26,794 bases of DNA from contig DJVN01000220.1 in NCBI GenBank assembly GCA_002441205.1, positions 1 through 26,794 on the forward strand. The letters run 5' to 3'. How positions within the stretch are numbered: position 1 is the stretch's first letter; every line of letters starts with the position of its first letter. The stretch comes from Syntrophaceae bacterium UBA6255. GTDB taxonomy: Bacteria > Desulfobacterota > Syntrophia > Syntrophales > Smithellaceae. Made by a program: the position numbers and the translations under genes. The notes under the pieces are model-generated. The model saw only the letters and a list, made by a program, of their open reading frames with translations. It did not search any database and had not been told where the DNA came from. Positions 8,618 to 16,900 of the stretch are shown here, piece after piece.

Positions 8618-9172
8618 CTAATGTTTCACATATAAATATTTCTCGATTTGCTTTATTCTTTTTTCTTTCATGCCCTTTATTTCCATCAGCTGTTTTATAT
8701 TTTTAATGCCGTTTACTTTTTTTCTCAGCTCCACTATTTTTTGAGCCGTCGCCGGACCAATGCCCTTGATTAAAATCAAATCTTCCTTGCTGGCTTTGTT
8801 AATATCCAATGCCAAGCCGACAGATATCTTCTCAGCGTTTGATATTTCTTTAATAATAATGCCTTTATTTACCCATGCGGGATGGACTTCTATTTTCATT
8901 CCTGATTTGATTTCCGGGTCATTCTTCGATTTCTGCTTCATGCCCACCGATTGCAACAATTGATTAACGGAAGTCCCCTGCGGCACAAAATAAATTCCGG
9001 CGCTTTTTTTATTTTCGACAATTTCTACCGTTTCATAGTGACTGCCCTGATTGGCAAAGGCTGGAATTTTATCCTTAACAATATACTGTGACAGTAAACC
9101 AATAAAAGGGATGATCGCCAGCATAAAGCAAAAAGCAATTATCCCTTTTAGTTTACTTTCAGAAATTGTCAT
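8618..9172 (-). CDS. ComEA-like helix-hairpin-helix protein with SLBB-like domain
   Basis: A 184-residue protein with one N-terminal membrane segment (about 10-30), a middle segment that reads like a small SLBB/soluble ligand-binding domain (about 55-110: IYFVPQGTSVNQLLQSVG ... GMKIEV) and a C-terminal ComEA-type helix-hairpin-helix pair (LDINKASKEDLILIKGIGP, then LMEIKGMKEKRIKQIEKYL). ComEA proteins bind double-stranded DNA at the membrane or in the periplasm during natural uptake. Many anchored relatives in non-competent species have no known role, so DNA binding is predicted but competence is not shown; no other com gene is in the window. It starts 5 bases after the lysC stop and is the last gene of the long minus-strand run. 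Confidence 0.82.
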   Translation of the reverse strand: MTISESKLKGIIAFCFMLAIIPFIGLLSQYIVKDKIPAFANQGSHYETVEIVENKKSAGIYFVPQGTSVNQLLQSVGMKQKSKNDPEIKSGMKIEVHPAWVNKGIIIKEISNAEKISVGLALDINKASKEDLILIKGIGPATAQKIVELRKKVNGIKNIKQLMEIKGMKEKRIKQIEKYLYVKH

Positions 9173-9177
9173 TTTTT

Positions 9178-10398
9178 TTATTTCTTTTTATCCAATTCAA
9201 AAGCGTCATGAAGCACCGACACAGCCAGTTCCATATACTTTCTTTGAATGATGCAGGATATCTTTATCTCCGATGTACTGATCATCATAATATTCACACC
9301 CTCATTGGCCAATGTTTTGAACATTTTCGCGGCAACGCCAGCATGACTGGCCATTCCGACGCCAATAATGGATATCTTGGCCACCTGATCATCAACTTCA
9401 ACTTTTTTTGCTCCAATTTTTTTTGCCGTGTTTTCTACGATCTTCTGAGCTTCCTTTAAATCTTTTTTGAAAACCGTAAACGTAAGATCGGTAAAACCTT
9501 CCAAACTGGCATTTTGAATAATCATGTCCACAAAGATATTTTTATCAGACAAGGGGCTGAACAAAGCCGCCGCCACCCCTGGTTGATCCGGAACATGCAC
9601 AACCGTAATCTTCACCTGATCACGATCATACGTTACACCCGAAATTATTTCTCTTTCCATATCCTTATCTTCTTTCGTCACAAGAGTTCCTCCTTTATCT
9701 GAAAAAGTTGATTTTACGTAAACCGGGACATTATATTTCTTAGCCATTTCCACCGATCGCGGCTGTAAAACCTTTGCGCCCATCATGGCCATTTCCAGCA
9801 TTTCATCATAAGAAATTTTATCCAATCTTCTGGCTTTGTTACAAACATTTGGATCCGTTGTATAAACGCCATCCACGTCCGTATAAATATCGCATTGATC
9901 AGCTTTTAACGCAGCCGCCAGAGCCACAGCGCTTGTATCAGAACCGCCTCGTCCGAGCGTTGTAATATTATTTTGCATATCAACGCCCTGAAAACCGGCA
10001 ACCACAATAATGGTGCCTTTTTTCAGTTCTTTCCTGATTGATTCCGTGTCAATAAGTGAAATCCTTGCTTTCTTGTATGCCTGATCCGTCAATATTTTAA
10101 CCTGAAATCCTAAAAAAGATTTTGCCTGATAACCCATGGAATTTAAAACGATTGCCAGTAACGTCACTGTAACCTGTTCTCCAGTGGAAATTAATGAATC
10201 GTATTCTCTTTCATCAGGAAATTCAGCAGCTTTATGAGCCAATGCAATAAGCCTGTCCGTTTCCCCAGCCATGGCCGAAAGAACTACGACAACGTGATTG
10301 CCGGCTTTTCTCACTTTTACGACTTTTTCAGCTACATTTCTAATTTTATCAATATCCGCAACGGATGTCCCGCCAAATTTCTGAACAATTAAAGCCAT
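9178..10398 (-). CDS. lysC: Aspartate kinase
   Basis: Phosphorylates aspartate, the first step towards lysine, threonine, methionine and diaminopimelate. The 406-residue protein has the N-terminal kinase motif KFGGTSV, the substrate/nucleotide segment LGRGGSDTSAVALAAAL, and two C-terminal ACT domains (from about residue 260) that normally mediate feedback inhibition. The length fits monofunctional class aspartokinases. An upstream TTG at 10407 is possible, but the ATG at 10398 fits the family start MALIVQKFGG and has AGGGAGG at good distance, located inside the end of tsaE. Only one base separates the tsaE stop from this ATG, so translation is very likely coupled. Confidence 0.96.
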   Translation of the reverse strand: MALIVQKFGGTSVADIDKIRNVAEKVVKVRKAGNHVVVVLSAMAGETDRLIALAHKAAEFPDEREYDSLISTGEQVTVTLLAIVLNSMGYQAKSFLGFQVKILTDQAYKKARISLIDTESIRKELKKGTIIVVAGFQGVDMQNNITTLGRGGSDTSAVALAAALKADQCDIYTDVDGVYTTDPNVCNKARRLDKISYDEMLEMAMMGAKVLQPRSVEMAKKYNVPVYVKSTFSDKGGTLVTKEDKDMEREIISGVTYDRDQVKITVVHVPDQPGVAAALFSPLSDKNIFVDMIIQNASLEGFTDLTFTVFKKDLKEAQKIVENTAKKIGAKKVEVDDQVAKISIIGVGMASHAGVAAKMFKTLANEGVNIMMISTSEIKISCIIQRKYMELAVSVLHDAFELDKKK

Positions 10399-10399
10399 A

Positions 10400-10885
10400 T
10401 TACACAACCTCCCTATTTGTATCCTTCATCAGCTCTTTTAACCTGTTTTCCGGACCTTTTATAATAATTTTTCTATCGTTTTCATCAAGATATTCAAACG
10501 TTATCCATAGAGTGTTTATGGGTAGTCTTTTGGCAATTTTTTCCGCCCATTCGATAACAACAACTCCTTCACCGCCGAGATATTCTTCATAACCTAAATC
10601 TTCAAATTCATCATAATCTTTTATTCGATAAACATCAAAGTGATAAAGTCTATGCCTTGCCGGGTATTCATTAATCAATGTAAAGGTAGGACTTGTGATC
10701 TGATATTTTTCATCCACGCCCAAACCACGGGCCAAACCTCCCGTAAAACAAGTTTTCCCGGAACCCAGTTCCCCCGATAACGCCAGAACATCGCCTTGTC
10801 TTAATTTTTCACCGATAGAGCGTGCTATTTCCCATGTTTGTTGAGCGCTTAAAGATATTATTTCTTTTATATCGTTCTGATTCAT
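10400..10885 (-). CDS. tsaE: tRNA t6A biosynthesis ATPase TsaE
   Basis: P-loop protein required with TsaB, TsaC and TsaD for threonylcarbamoyladenosine at tRNA position 37. Motifs: Walker A GELGSGKT, SPTFTLINEY (switch-like), HFDVYRI and VVIEWAEKI, all family hallmarks; length about 161 residues is normal. The frame can be extended to a TTG at 10918 inside acpS, but the ATG at 10885, 10 bases after the acpS stop, agrees better with family length. It has only a weak ribosome site (AGAATT). It lies between acpS and lysC in a compact operon. Confidence 0.93.
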   Translation of the reverse strand: MNQNDIKEIISLSAQQTWEIARSIGEKLRQGDVLALSGELGSGKTCFTGGLARGLGVDEKYQITSPTFTLINEYPARHRLYHFDVYRIKDYDEFEDLGYEEYLGGEGVVVIEWAEKIAKRLPINTLWITFEYLDENDRKIIIKGPENRLKELMKDTNREVV

Positions 10886-10895
10886 TAATTCTAAT

Positions 10896-11276
10896 TTATT
10901 TTTTTTCCAATACGACAACCGCCATGGAATAATTTTTTGTATGGGTCAAACTTAAATGAATTTTACTTATTTTTGCCTTCTTAATTATAATTTTTGCTTC
11001 TCCGCAAAGTTTAAGCGATGGTTTGCCGTTTTCGTCATTCACAACTTCAATATCGCTTAATTTGACCCCCATCCCCATACCGATACCCAGCGCTTTCAAA
11101 AAAGACTCTTTGGCTGCAAATCTGGCTCCGTAATGAATTGCCGAATGAGCATGCTTCCCACAATATTGTATCTCTTTGATGGAAAATATTCTGTTGATAA
11201 ATTTCGGCCCCCATTTCTTGACAATTCGTTCCATACGGCTGTTTTCAACAAGATCTATTCCGACACCGTAAATCAT
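10896..11276 (-). CDS. acpS: Holo-[acyl-carrier-protein] synthase
   Basis: Transfers 4'-phosphopantetheine from CoA to the serine of acyl carrier protein. The 126-residue length is that of the trimeric AcpS class. Signature residues are visible: GIDLVENSRM (6-15) with the Mg-binding D8, and FAAKESFLKALG with the second Mg-binding glutamate; LTHTKNYSMAVVVLE is the normal C-terminal strand. Its ATG overlaps the folP stop as ATGA (11273-11276), a typical translational coupling. It links folate and lipid cofactor genes in one operon. Confidence 0.95.
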   Translation of the reverse strand: MIYGVGIDLVENSRMERIVKKWGPKFINRIFSIKEIQYCGKHAHSAIHYGARFAAKESFLKALGIGMGMGVKLSDIEVVNDENGKPSLKLCGEAKIIIKKAKISKIHLSLTHTKNYSMAVVVLEKK

Positions 11277-12484
11277 GTTAGCACCCGTTCTGCATTCATC
11301 ATGGCGTCGGTTACGGCGGCAACTTTTTTCATGGCCGCAACATCATGCACCCGGATAATATGACATCCGCTCATGATTGCCGCGGTCACCGTAGCCGCCG
11401 TTCCTTCTATTCTCTCCTGCGGCTCTTCGCCTGTAATTTTACCGATAAAAGATTTCCGCGACGTCCCAATCATGATCGGCATACCCAGAGATTTCAATTC
11501 GGAAAGATTTTTTAGTATTTTGTAATTGTCCTGCATTGTCTTTCCAAATCCGATGCCTGGATCAACAACGATGGCTTCTTTTTTCACCCCTGCTTTTATA
11601 GCCTTCTGTGCACTTTTTTTCAAATAATCTGCAATCTCTCCCATAAGATTATCGTATTCCAGATTGCCTTTCTGCATATTGCCGGGTTGACCCTTCATGT
11701 GCATCAGCACCAGGGCGGCTCGCTTTCTTCTTACCGTATCAGCCATATTTCTGTCGCCGTTTAAAGCACTTATATCATTAATGATTTCAGCGCCCGCCTC
11801 CATCGCCTGTTCAGCTACCCGTGCTTTTTTTGTATCAACCGAAAGAGGTATTTTTATTTTTTTAATTAAACCCTTGATTACCGGAACTATTCTTTTTAAC
11901 TCAACATCGACCGGCACAGACCGGGAACCGGGTCTTGTCGATTCTCCTCCGATGTCAATCATATCGGCTCCCTCCTCCGCCATTTGCAATCCACGTTCAA
12001 TGGCTTTTTCCTGAGCATAAAATAATCCCCCATCGGAAAAAGAATCAGGCGTAACATTTAAAATGCCCATAACTTTTGTTTGCCTGTCCAGAACAATTTC
12101 ACGGCGTGATGTCTTCAGAATAAATTCCTTCTGAACGACATTCCCGATTGTTTCCATGATATTTTGGGCGATGATGTTCAGACCAAAAGGTTGTTTTTCA
12201 ATTTTTTTCGCAAGAGAAGAAAGCTGTTTTATCGTTCCCATGATTAAAACATCAGTCGTCGGAACACTACAGGCGACACTGCCCCTGGCGACAGCTGCAT
12301 CTCCGCCCAACGATAACATTTCCTGTTTTATGATATTGGCGATTTTACAGGATTGTTTCTCCAGTAAAACATTAAGGTTTATTGTCTTTGGTATCATCGC
12401 ACCGATACCATATGCATCAACGCCTATTTTCCTAAATATCGCTGCTGCCTGTTCCAGATTTTTAATTTCAATTATTTTAATCAA
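11273..12484 (-). CDS. folP: Dihydropteroate synthase, long form
   Basis: Condenses p-aminobenzoate with hydroxymethyl-dihydropterin pyrophosphate in folate synthesis. Core motifs are clear: GILNVTPDSFSDGG (140-153), IDIGGESTRPGS, INDISAL, VVDPGIGFGKT, GTSRKSF and a C-terminal IIRVHDV. The protein is 403 residues against about 280 for E. coli FolP, because of an N-terminal domain of roughly 130 residues found in many deltaproteobacterial and clostridial homologues; its function is not known to me. The start is TTG at 12484. The next in-frame methionine is at residue 30, inside conserved-looking sequence, so TTG is preferred. It sits directly downstream of ftsH, as in many bacteria. Confidence 0.93.
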   Translation of the reverse strand: MIKIIEIKNLEQAAAIFRKIGVDAYGIGAMIPKTINLNVLLEKQSCKIANIIKQEMLSLGGDAAVARGSVACSVPTTDVLIMGTIKQLSSLAKKIEKQPFGLNIIAQNIMETIGNVVQKEFILKTSRREIVLDRQTKVMGILNVTPDSFSDGGLFYAQEKAIERGLQMAEEGADMIDIGGESTRPGSRSVPVDVELKRIVPVIKGLIKKIKIPLSVDTKKARVAEQAMEAGAEIINDISALNGDRNMADTVRRKRAALVLMHMKGQPGNMQKGNLEYDNLMGEIADYLKKSAQKAIKAGVKKEAIVVDPGIGFGKTMQDNYKILKNLSELKSLGMPIMIGTSRKSFIGKITGEEPQERIEGTAATVTAAIMSGCHIIRVHDVAAMKKVAAVTDAMMNAERVLT

Positions 12485-12551
12485 AGAGCACCCGTATCAA
12501 TTTCATTTGACTATTTATACAGGGGAAACATCTTTAGAGATTGCAGATTAA

Positions 12552-14375
12552 TTAGGCTATTGTCTGAGACCCACCATGTTGAACATTCGGTAAAGCATCG
12601 CCGATCAGAACATCTATTTCCGCACCGGTTAAAACTTCTTTTTCCAGCAGTTCCCCTGCTATCTTGTGCAGGATATCAATATGGTCATTAAGCAGTTTTT
12701 TCGCATTTTCATAGTTGCGGGTAACAATGGAAATAACTTCCGCGTCGATATTTTTTGCCGTCTCTTCACTATAATCCTTGTGAGTCGCAAATTCCCTGCC
12801 CAGAAATATTTGCTCTTCTTTCTTCCCGTAACTCAAGGGACCCATCTTATTACTCATGCCCCACTCACAAACCATTTTCCTTGCTAAATTTGTCGCCCGC
12901 TCAATATCATTTCCGGCACCGGTGGTAAAATCTTTCAAAACCAGTTCTTCCGCGGCTCTTCCCCCCAAAAGGATGGAGATGTTGCTTTCCAGATATTTTT
13001 GCGGATAGGTATGCTTTTCATCAATCGGAAGCTGTTGGGTCAGGCCCAAAGCACGGCCGCGGGGAATAATGGTAACTTTATGAATCGGGTCAGTTCCCGG
13101 GATCAAACGAGCGACCAGTGTATGTCCCACTTCATGATAAGAAGTATTTCGCTTCTCTTCATCGCTGATCACCATGGTTTTTCTTTCCGAACCCATCAAA
13201 ATCTTATCCTTGGCAAATTCGAAATCGCTCATGTTTACTTTTTCCTTATTTGCCCGGGCAGCGTTAAGCACGGCTTCGTTGATAAGGTTTTCTATATCCG
13301 CCCCGGATGTTCCGGGTGTTCCCCTTGCCAGTATGGCGAAATCCACATCTTCCGCTATCGGCGTCTTACGGGCATGCACTTCAAATATTTTCTCCCGGCC
13401 CTTAACATCGGGTAAGGGTACGACAACCTGCCGGTCAAAACGTCCTGGACGCAGAAGCGCCGGATCAAGAACATCGGGACGGTTCGTGGCGGAAATCAGA
13501 ATAACGCCTTCATTGGATTCAAACCCGTCCATTTCAACAAGTAATTGATTAAGCGTCTGCTCTCTTTCATCGTGTCCGCCGCCCAGTCCGGCACCCCGGT
13601 GGCGCCCGACCGCGTCAATTTCATCAATGAAAATGATACAGGGAGCGTTCTTTTTGGCCTGACTGAACAAATCACGAACGCGTGAAGCTCCGACACCGAC
13701 AAACATTTCCACAAAGTCTGAACCACTAATCGTTAAAAAAGGAACTTCAGCTTCGCCGGCGATTGCCCTCGCCAACAGTGTTTTTCCCGTTCCCGGAGGA
13801 CCAACCAACAACAAGCCCTTGGGAATTCTGCCCCCCAATTTCGTATATTTTTTGGGATCTTTCAGAAAGTCTATAACCTCTTCCAGTTCAGACTTGGCCT
13901 CGTCAATGCCTGCAACATCAGCAAAGGTCACTCTTTTGGATTTGTCGGTAATCAGACGCGCCTTGCTTTTTCCAAAGGCCATTGCCTTGCCGCCACCGGC
14001 CTGCATCTGACGCATAAAAAATATCCAGATTCCTATAAGAAGAATCATCGGAGCCCAGGAAATCAGAATAGTCAGCCAGGGAGATTCTTCTTCCGGTTTG
14101 GCGGTAATTTTGACACCTTTTTCCCTGAATTGACCGACAAGCTTGTCATCCTTGGGTGCAAACGTTTTAAAAAGATTGCCGTTACTCAGTTTACCTGTAA
14201 TACTATCACCCTGAATGGTAACTTCGCTTATTTCTCCTTTATCCAGATGAGCTATTAATTCGCTGTAAATTATGTCCTTGGCCCCCGCTTTGGGCTGATT
14301 ATAAAGCTGCCAGACGAGCAAAAAGACAAGCAACATCGTAAGGACGAGGGCTATATTTTTTTGAAACTGATTCAA
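12552..14375 (-). CDS. ftsH: ATP-dependent zinc metalloprotease FtsH
   Basis: Membrane-anchored AAA protease that degrades misassembled membrane proteins and short-lived regulators. The 607-residue protein shows two transmembrane helices (about 7-24 and 101-120) around a small periplasmic domain, Walker A GPPGTGKT (192-199), Walker B IIFIDE (247-252), the second region of homology ending in RPGRFDR (309-315), and the zinc motif HEVGH (414-418) with D490 in GNDIERAT as the likely third ligand. HEVGH differs from the commoner HEAGH but keeps all ligands. The start codon is TTG with AAGGAG 7 bases upstream. A possible promoter lies in the 95-bp gap before it (TTGAGT with TAAAGA 17 bases on), but it is weak. 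Confidence 0.97.
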   Translation of the reverse strand: MNQFQKNIALVLTMLLVFLLVWQLYNQPKAGAKDIIYSELIAHLDKGEISEVTIQGDSITGKLSNGNLFKTFAPKDDKLVGQFREKGVKITAKPEEESPWLTILISWAPMILLIGIWIFFMRQMQAGGGKAMAFGKSKARLITDKSKRVTFADVAGIDEAKSELEEVIDFLKDPKKYTKLGGRIPKGLLLVGPPGTGKTLLARAIAGEAEVPFLTISGSDFVEMFVGVGASRVRDLFSQAKKNAPCIIFIDEIDAVGRHRGAGLGGGHDEREQTLNQLLVEMDGFESNEGVILISATNRPDVLDPALLRPGRFDRQVVVPLPDVKGREKIFEVHARKTPIAEDVDFAILARGTPGTSGADIENLINEAVLNAARANKEKVNMSDFEFAKDKILMGSERKTMVISDEEKRNTSYHEVGHTLVARLIPGTDPIHKVTIIPRGRALGLTQQLPIDEKHTYPQKYLESNISILLGGRAAEELVLKDFTTGAGNDIERATNLARKMVCEWGMSNKMGPLSYGKKEEQIFLGREFATHKDYSEETAKNIDAEVISIVTRNYENAKKLLNDHIDILHKIAGELLEKEVLTGAEIDVLIGDALPNVQHGGSQTIA

Positions 14376-14470
14376 TATATTTCTCCTTCAATATCAATTA
14401 TGTTCTTTTCTTTATAATAATATTAAATTTTACTCAATTAATTTCTAACGGCTAAAATTTTGCCATATTA

Positions 14471-15859
14471 TTACGTTCTATTGAATCTTTCTATTTCAAG
14501 TTTTAAAACATTGTTTGTTTGGGGACTTATTTTCACCCGTTCATTTAAATGCATAGTTTCTATACATATTACCGATAACTTATCAACAAACAATAAAATT
14601 TCATCTCTCCGGGAAGGGAGTATTTTGTGATCAATAAAATATTTTTTTAATTTCTGCCGCCCCGTCATGCCCAGCGGCTGAAACCAGTCGCCTTCCCTTC
14701 TGTTACGTACAGTAACAGGCAGATGTAATTTATCCAAATCCAGATAAATGACATCCCTGTTTCCAAAATCAATGTTTCGCTTTTTAATGATCCTGCTCTT
14801 CACCACTAGATTTTTTTCTTTAATATAAGTCGATCCGGGAATAACCAAGGCACGCTTGAATATAACCGGCCCGGAAGAAGTTTTCTGCTTTTCCAGGATT
14901 AAATCATCATATTCGCGTCTGGCTTCAAGTTTCATGGGAAGAACTACTTTCCTTCCCGAGGCACTTTTTTTCATGAGATCATCCAGCGACACGACATGAG
15001 CAAACGATATTCCGTTATTTTCCGGACTTAAATCCTCCAGAATTGTTTTGAATAATCTCCAGCGAATGGCGACCGGCATTTTTTTAACTAAATTTACTTT
15101 CAGTAAAACGCAGGTTTCACCTTTTTGAATTGCCGGTGATTGCAACATTTTGGCGGTATATCCTTTGATAAACTCATCTTCGTTACGCAGGATTGCGGCC
15201 ATCTGCGCCAGATTTTCTTCAATTTTAGAATTATAATTTTCTTTCAGGTAAGGAATCAATTGCATTCTTATTTTGTTGCGCAGATGTACATCATCCTTAT
15301 TGGTCTTATCGACACGGTATGAAATTCCCGCTGCCTCTAAAAAAGAAATGATCTCCTGTCTGGATATTTCCACTAACGGACGGACGATTTTTCCATCCCG
15401 CTTGGGTAAAAAGCCTTTAAGGCCTTCCAACCCGCTGCCACGAAGGAGATTAAGTAAAACAGTTTCCGCCTGATCATTCATATTATGACCTATTGCAATT
15501 TTTTGTGCTCCATTATCTTTGGCTACTTTATCCAAAAAATCATATCTTTGGCGTCGGTAGAAATCTTCCGGCGAAATACCCTTTTTTTTGCTTTTTTTAT
15601 CCATACTTCCGGAAAAAAAATGCAAATCCATTTTTTGGGCCAGATCACGTGAAAATTTTTCATCGGCATCTGCTTCTCTCCCCCGTAATCTATGATTGAA
15701 ATGAGCGACGATCAGTTTTAAATTCATTTTTTGGGCTATTGTGAAAAGAACCGTCAGTAACGCGGTGGAATCCGGCCCGCCGGAAAGCGCAACCACGACG
15801 CTTTCTCCTTTTTTCAGCAGATTGTATTTTTCTATGGTTTGTTGAACTTTTTTAATCAT
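14471..15859 (-). CDS. tilS: tRNA(Ile)-lysidine synthase
   Basis: Converts the wobble cytidine of tRNA-Ile(CAU) to lysidine so that it reads AUA. The PP-loop motif SGGPDS is at residues 26-31, followed by HFNHRLRGREADADE and GHNMNDQAETVLLNLLRGSG, all typical of TilS. At 462 residues it is the full-length form with the central and C-terminal (RRxGD-type: NRREGDWFQPLG) domains. The ATG lies 20 bases after the HAD stop, and ftsH follows downstream, the common tilS-ftsH arrangement. Confidence 0.96.
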   Translation of the reverse strand: MIKKVQQTIEKYNLLKKGESVVVALSGGPDSTALLTVLFTIAQKMNLKLIVAHFNHRLRGREADADEKFSRDLAQKMDLHFFSGSMDKKSKKKGISPEDFYRRQRYDFLDKVAKDNGAQKIAIGHNMNDQAETVLLNLLRGSGLEGLKGFLPKRDGKIVRPLVEISRQEIISFLEAAGISYRVDKTNKDDVHLRNKIRMQLIPYLKENYNSKIEENLAQMAAILRNEDEFIKGYTAKMLQSPAIQKGETCVLLKVNLVKKMPVAIRWRLFKTILEDLSPENNGISFAHVVSLDDLMKKSASGRKVVLPMKLEARREYDDLILEKQKTSSGPVIFKRALVIPGSTYIKEKNLVVKSRIIKKRNIDFGNRDVIYLDLDKLHLPVTVRNRREGDWFQPLGMTGRQKLKKYFIDHKILPSRRDEILLFVDKLSVICIETMHLNERVKISPQTNNVLKLEIERFNRT

Positions 15860-15879
15860 AGCGTTTTCGACGAATTATT

Positions 15880-16524
15880 TTACTGAAACAGCGAATTTAT
15901 TTCCAAAATATCTTCGCAGTAATAGTCTGCTTTCTTGTTCAGCAAATCTTCTCTGTTCCCCAATCCGTTCAAATACGCACAGCTCAATATTCCTGAATTT
16001 TTAGCAGCCATGATATCATTAACACCGTCCCCGATCATTAAAGTATTTGCCCGGGACGAAATATACTTATCCAATAAGTATTCAATGACCCGTTTATCCG
16101 GTTTTGAAAAAGACAGGGAATCCATTCCAATGATTTCGGTAAAATACTTGTCTATCTTTAAACCTTCAGCTATTTTGACTGTAAATTTGTGGCGTTTATT
16201 GGTCAAAATAATCTTGGTCTTTTTTTTAAAATTTTTCAGTACTTCTTCTACATGAGGATAGAGGACCGCATTATCCAAAAGATGCTTATCATAGTAACCG
16301 GTGAAGATTTTCATTGCTTCTTCTCGAAATCTGAAATTATCCTGTCCTAGCACTCTTTCTATTAATTTAATAATGCCATCACCGACGAAACTAATTATTT
16401 CCTTTTTAGGCTTTTGTTCAAGATTAAGCGCCTTTAAAGTAAAATTAATACTATGAGCAAGATCATCTCCCGTGGACACAAGCGTGCCATCAAAATCAAA
16501 TATCATCAAATCTATTTTTTTCAT
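15880..16524 (-). CDS. HAD family phosphatase (phosphoglycolate-phosphatase-like)
   Basis: Haloacid-dehalogenase superfamily hydrolase of 214 residues. Motif I DFDGTL (10-15) with the nucleophile aspartate, motif II in ILTNK, motif III lysine in FSKPDKR, and motif IV GDGVND are all present; the helical cap sits between motif I and II. It resembles Gph/PpaX enzymes (phosphoglycolate or pyrophosphate), but the substrate cannot be read from sequence. The open frame extends to 16569, but the ATG at 16524 (MKKIDLMIFDFDGTL) is the natural start, with GGTGA a few bases upstream. It is the first gene of the minus-strand string that continues with tilS. Confidence 0.88.
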   Translation of the reverse strand: MKKIDLMIFDFDGTLVSTGDDLAHSINFTLKALNLEQKPKKEIISFVGDGIIKLIERVLGQDNFRFREEAMKIFTGYYDKHLLDNAVLYPHVEEVLKNFKKKTKIILTNKRHKFTVKIAEGLKIDKYFTEIIGMDSLSFSKPDKRVIEYLLDKYISSRANTLMIGDGVNDIMAAKNSGILSCAYLNGLGNREDLLNKKADYYCEDILEINSLFQ

Positions 16525-16540
16525 TACGTCACCGTGTTTC

Positions 16541-16569
16541 CTTATAACCAAGAGTGTAAACAAACACAA
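16541..16569 (-). promoter_or_regulatory. Putative promoter of the HAD-tilS operon
   Basis: Read on the minus strand, TTGTGT (16564-16569) and TATAAG (16541-16546) are 17 bases apart. The start of transcription would be about 16534, giving a very short leader before the ATG at 16524. The match is moderate. Confidence 0.35.
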
Positions 16570-16589
16570 GTTTGATTCTTAGGAAAACG

Positions 16590-16787
16590 CCAATTCCGTC
16601 AGCGAATACCCTAAAGGGCACGATAGGCGCGTCGGAATGGGTAATTGGATACCCGTGATTAAAAAGTGTTTGACTAAGTTCTATGGTAGTGCTAAAAATA
16701 TCCCGAACCGCTTGGATCTCGTTACTCGACTGAGACGGTAGTATTAATGTCGAACTAAGGTCTTCCTCTATGCGGAAGGCCTTTTTT
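16590..16787 (+). ncRNA. Candidate structured small RNA or leader ending at an intrinsic terminator
   Basis: This stretch lies between divergent genes and has no recognisable protein. On the + strand it contains CCAATT (16590-16595) facing AATTGG (16643-16648), an overlapping ATTCCG (16593-16598) facing CGGAAT (16633-16638), an inner CCCT/AGGG hairpin (16609-16618) and a GGGTA/TACCC hairpin (16639-16654). It ends in a strong terminator at 16757-16787. A + strand transcript stopping there can only start within the ~230 bases upstream, so a short RNA, or an attenuated leader of the downstream DUF2520 gene, is the simplest reading. It does not look like tmRNA, RNase P RNA or SRP RNA; a 6S-like RNA is not supported. 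No strong + promoter was seen. Confidence 0.35.
16757..16787 (+). terminator. Intrinsic terminator
   Basis: AAGGTCTTCC (16757-16766) pairs with GGAAGGCCTT (16774-16783) through a 7-base loop, with one G-U pair, and the stem runs directly into six T (16782-16787). The T-run is only on the + strand side, which fixes the direction. No annotated + strand gene precedes it. Confidence 0.72.
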
Positions 16788-16805
16788 AATGAGCCTTGAT
16801 TTTCC

Positions 16806-16900
16806 GAAACGTAGTGCACGGAAAATCTTAGAGCGAATTATCCCCTGAGCGAAGCGAATGGGGATTGTGAAATATTATTGAAAAGAAGCGACGTAGGATT
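16806..16900. repeat. 95-bp direct repeat, copy 1
   Basis: Begins GAAACGTAGTGCACGG and ends GCGACGTAGGATT. It matches copy 2 at 92 of 95 positions by eye; the differences are two in the CCTGAGCGAAGCG segment and one in AAATATTATTG. It contains a hairpin ATCCCC (16840-16845)/GGGGAT (16860-16865). Its left edge forms another hairpin with unique sequence outside, GATTTTCCG (16798-16806)/CGGAAAATC (16819-16827). The repeat period is 167 bases. Confidence 0.9.

Noticed and set aside
14376..14470. Promoter for ftsH
   Set aside because: TTGAGT-17-TAAAGA is present but weak in an AT-rich gap where such matches arise by chance; not listed as a separate feature.
16637..16741. Basic 34-codon + strand ATG frame as a real small protein
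   Set aside because: No ribosome site, no family resemblance, and it runs across hairpin arms; kept only as a low-interest observation.
16590..16787. 6S RNA, tmRNA, RNase P RNA, c-di-GMP or group II intron
   Set aside because: I looked for the conserved sequence blocks of each by eye and found none. The long-range end pairing for 6S is only about 5 bp.
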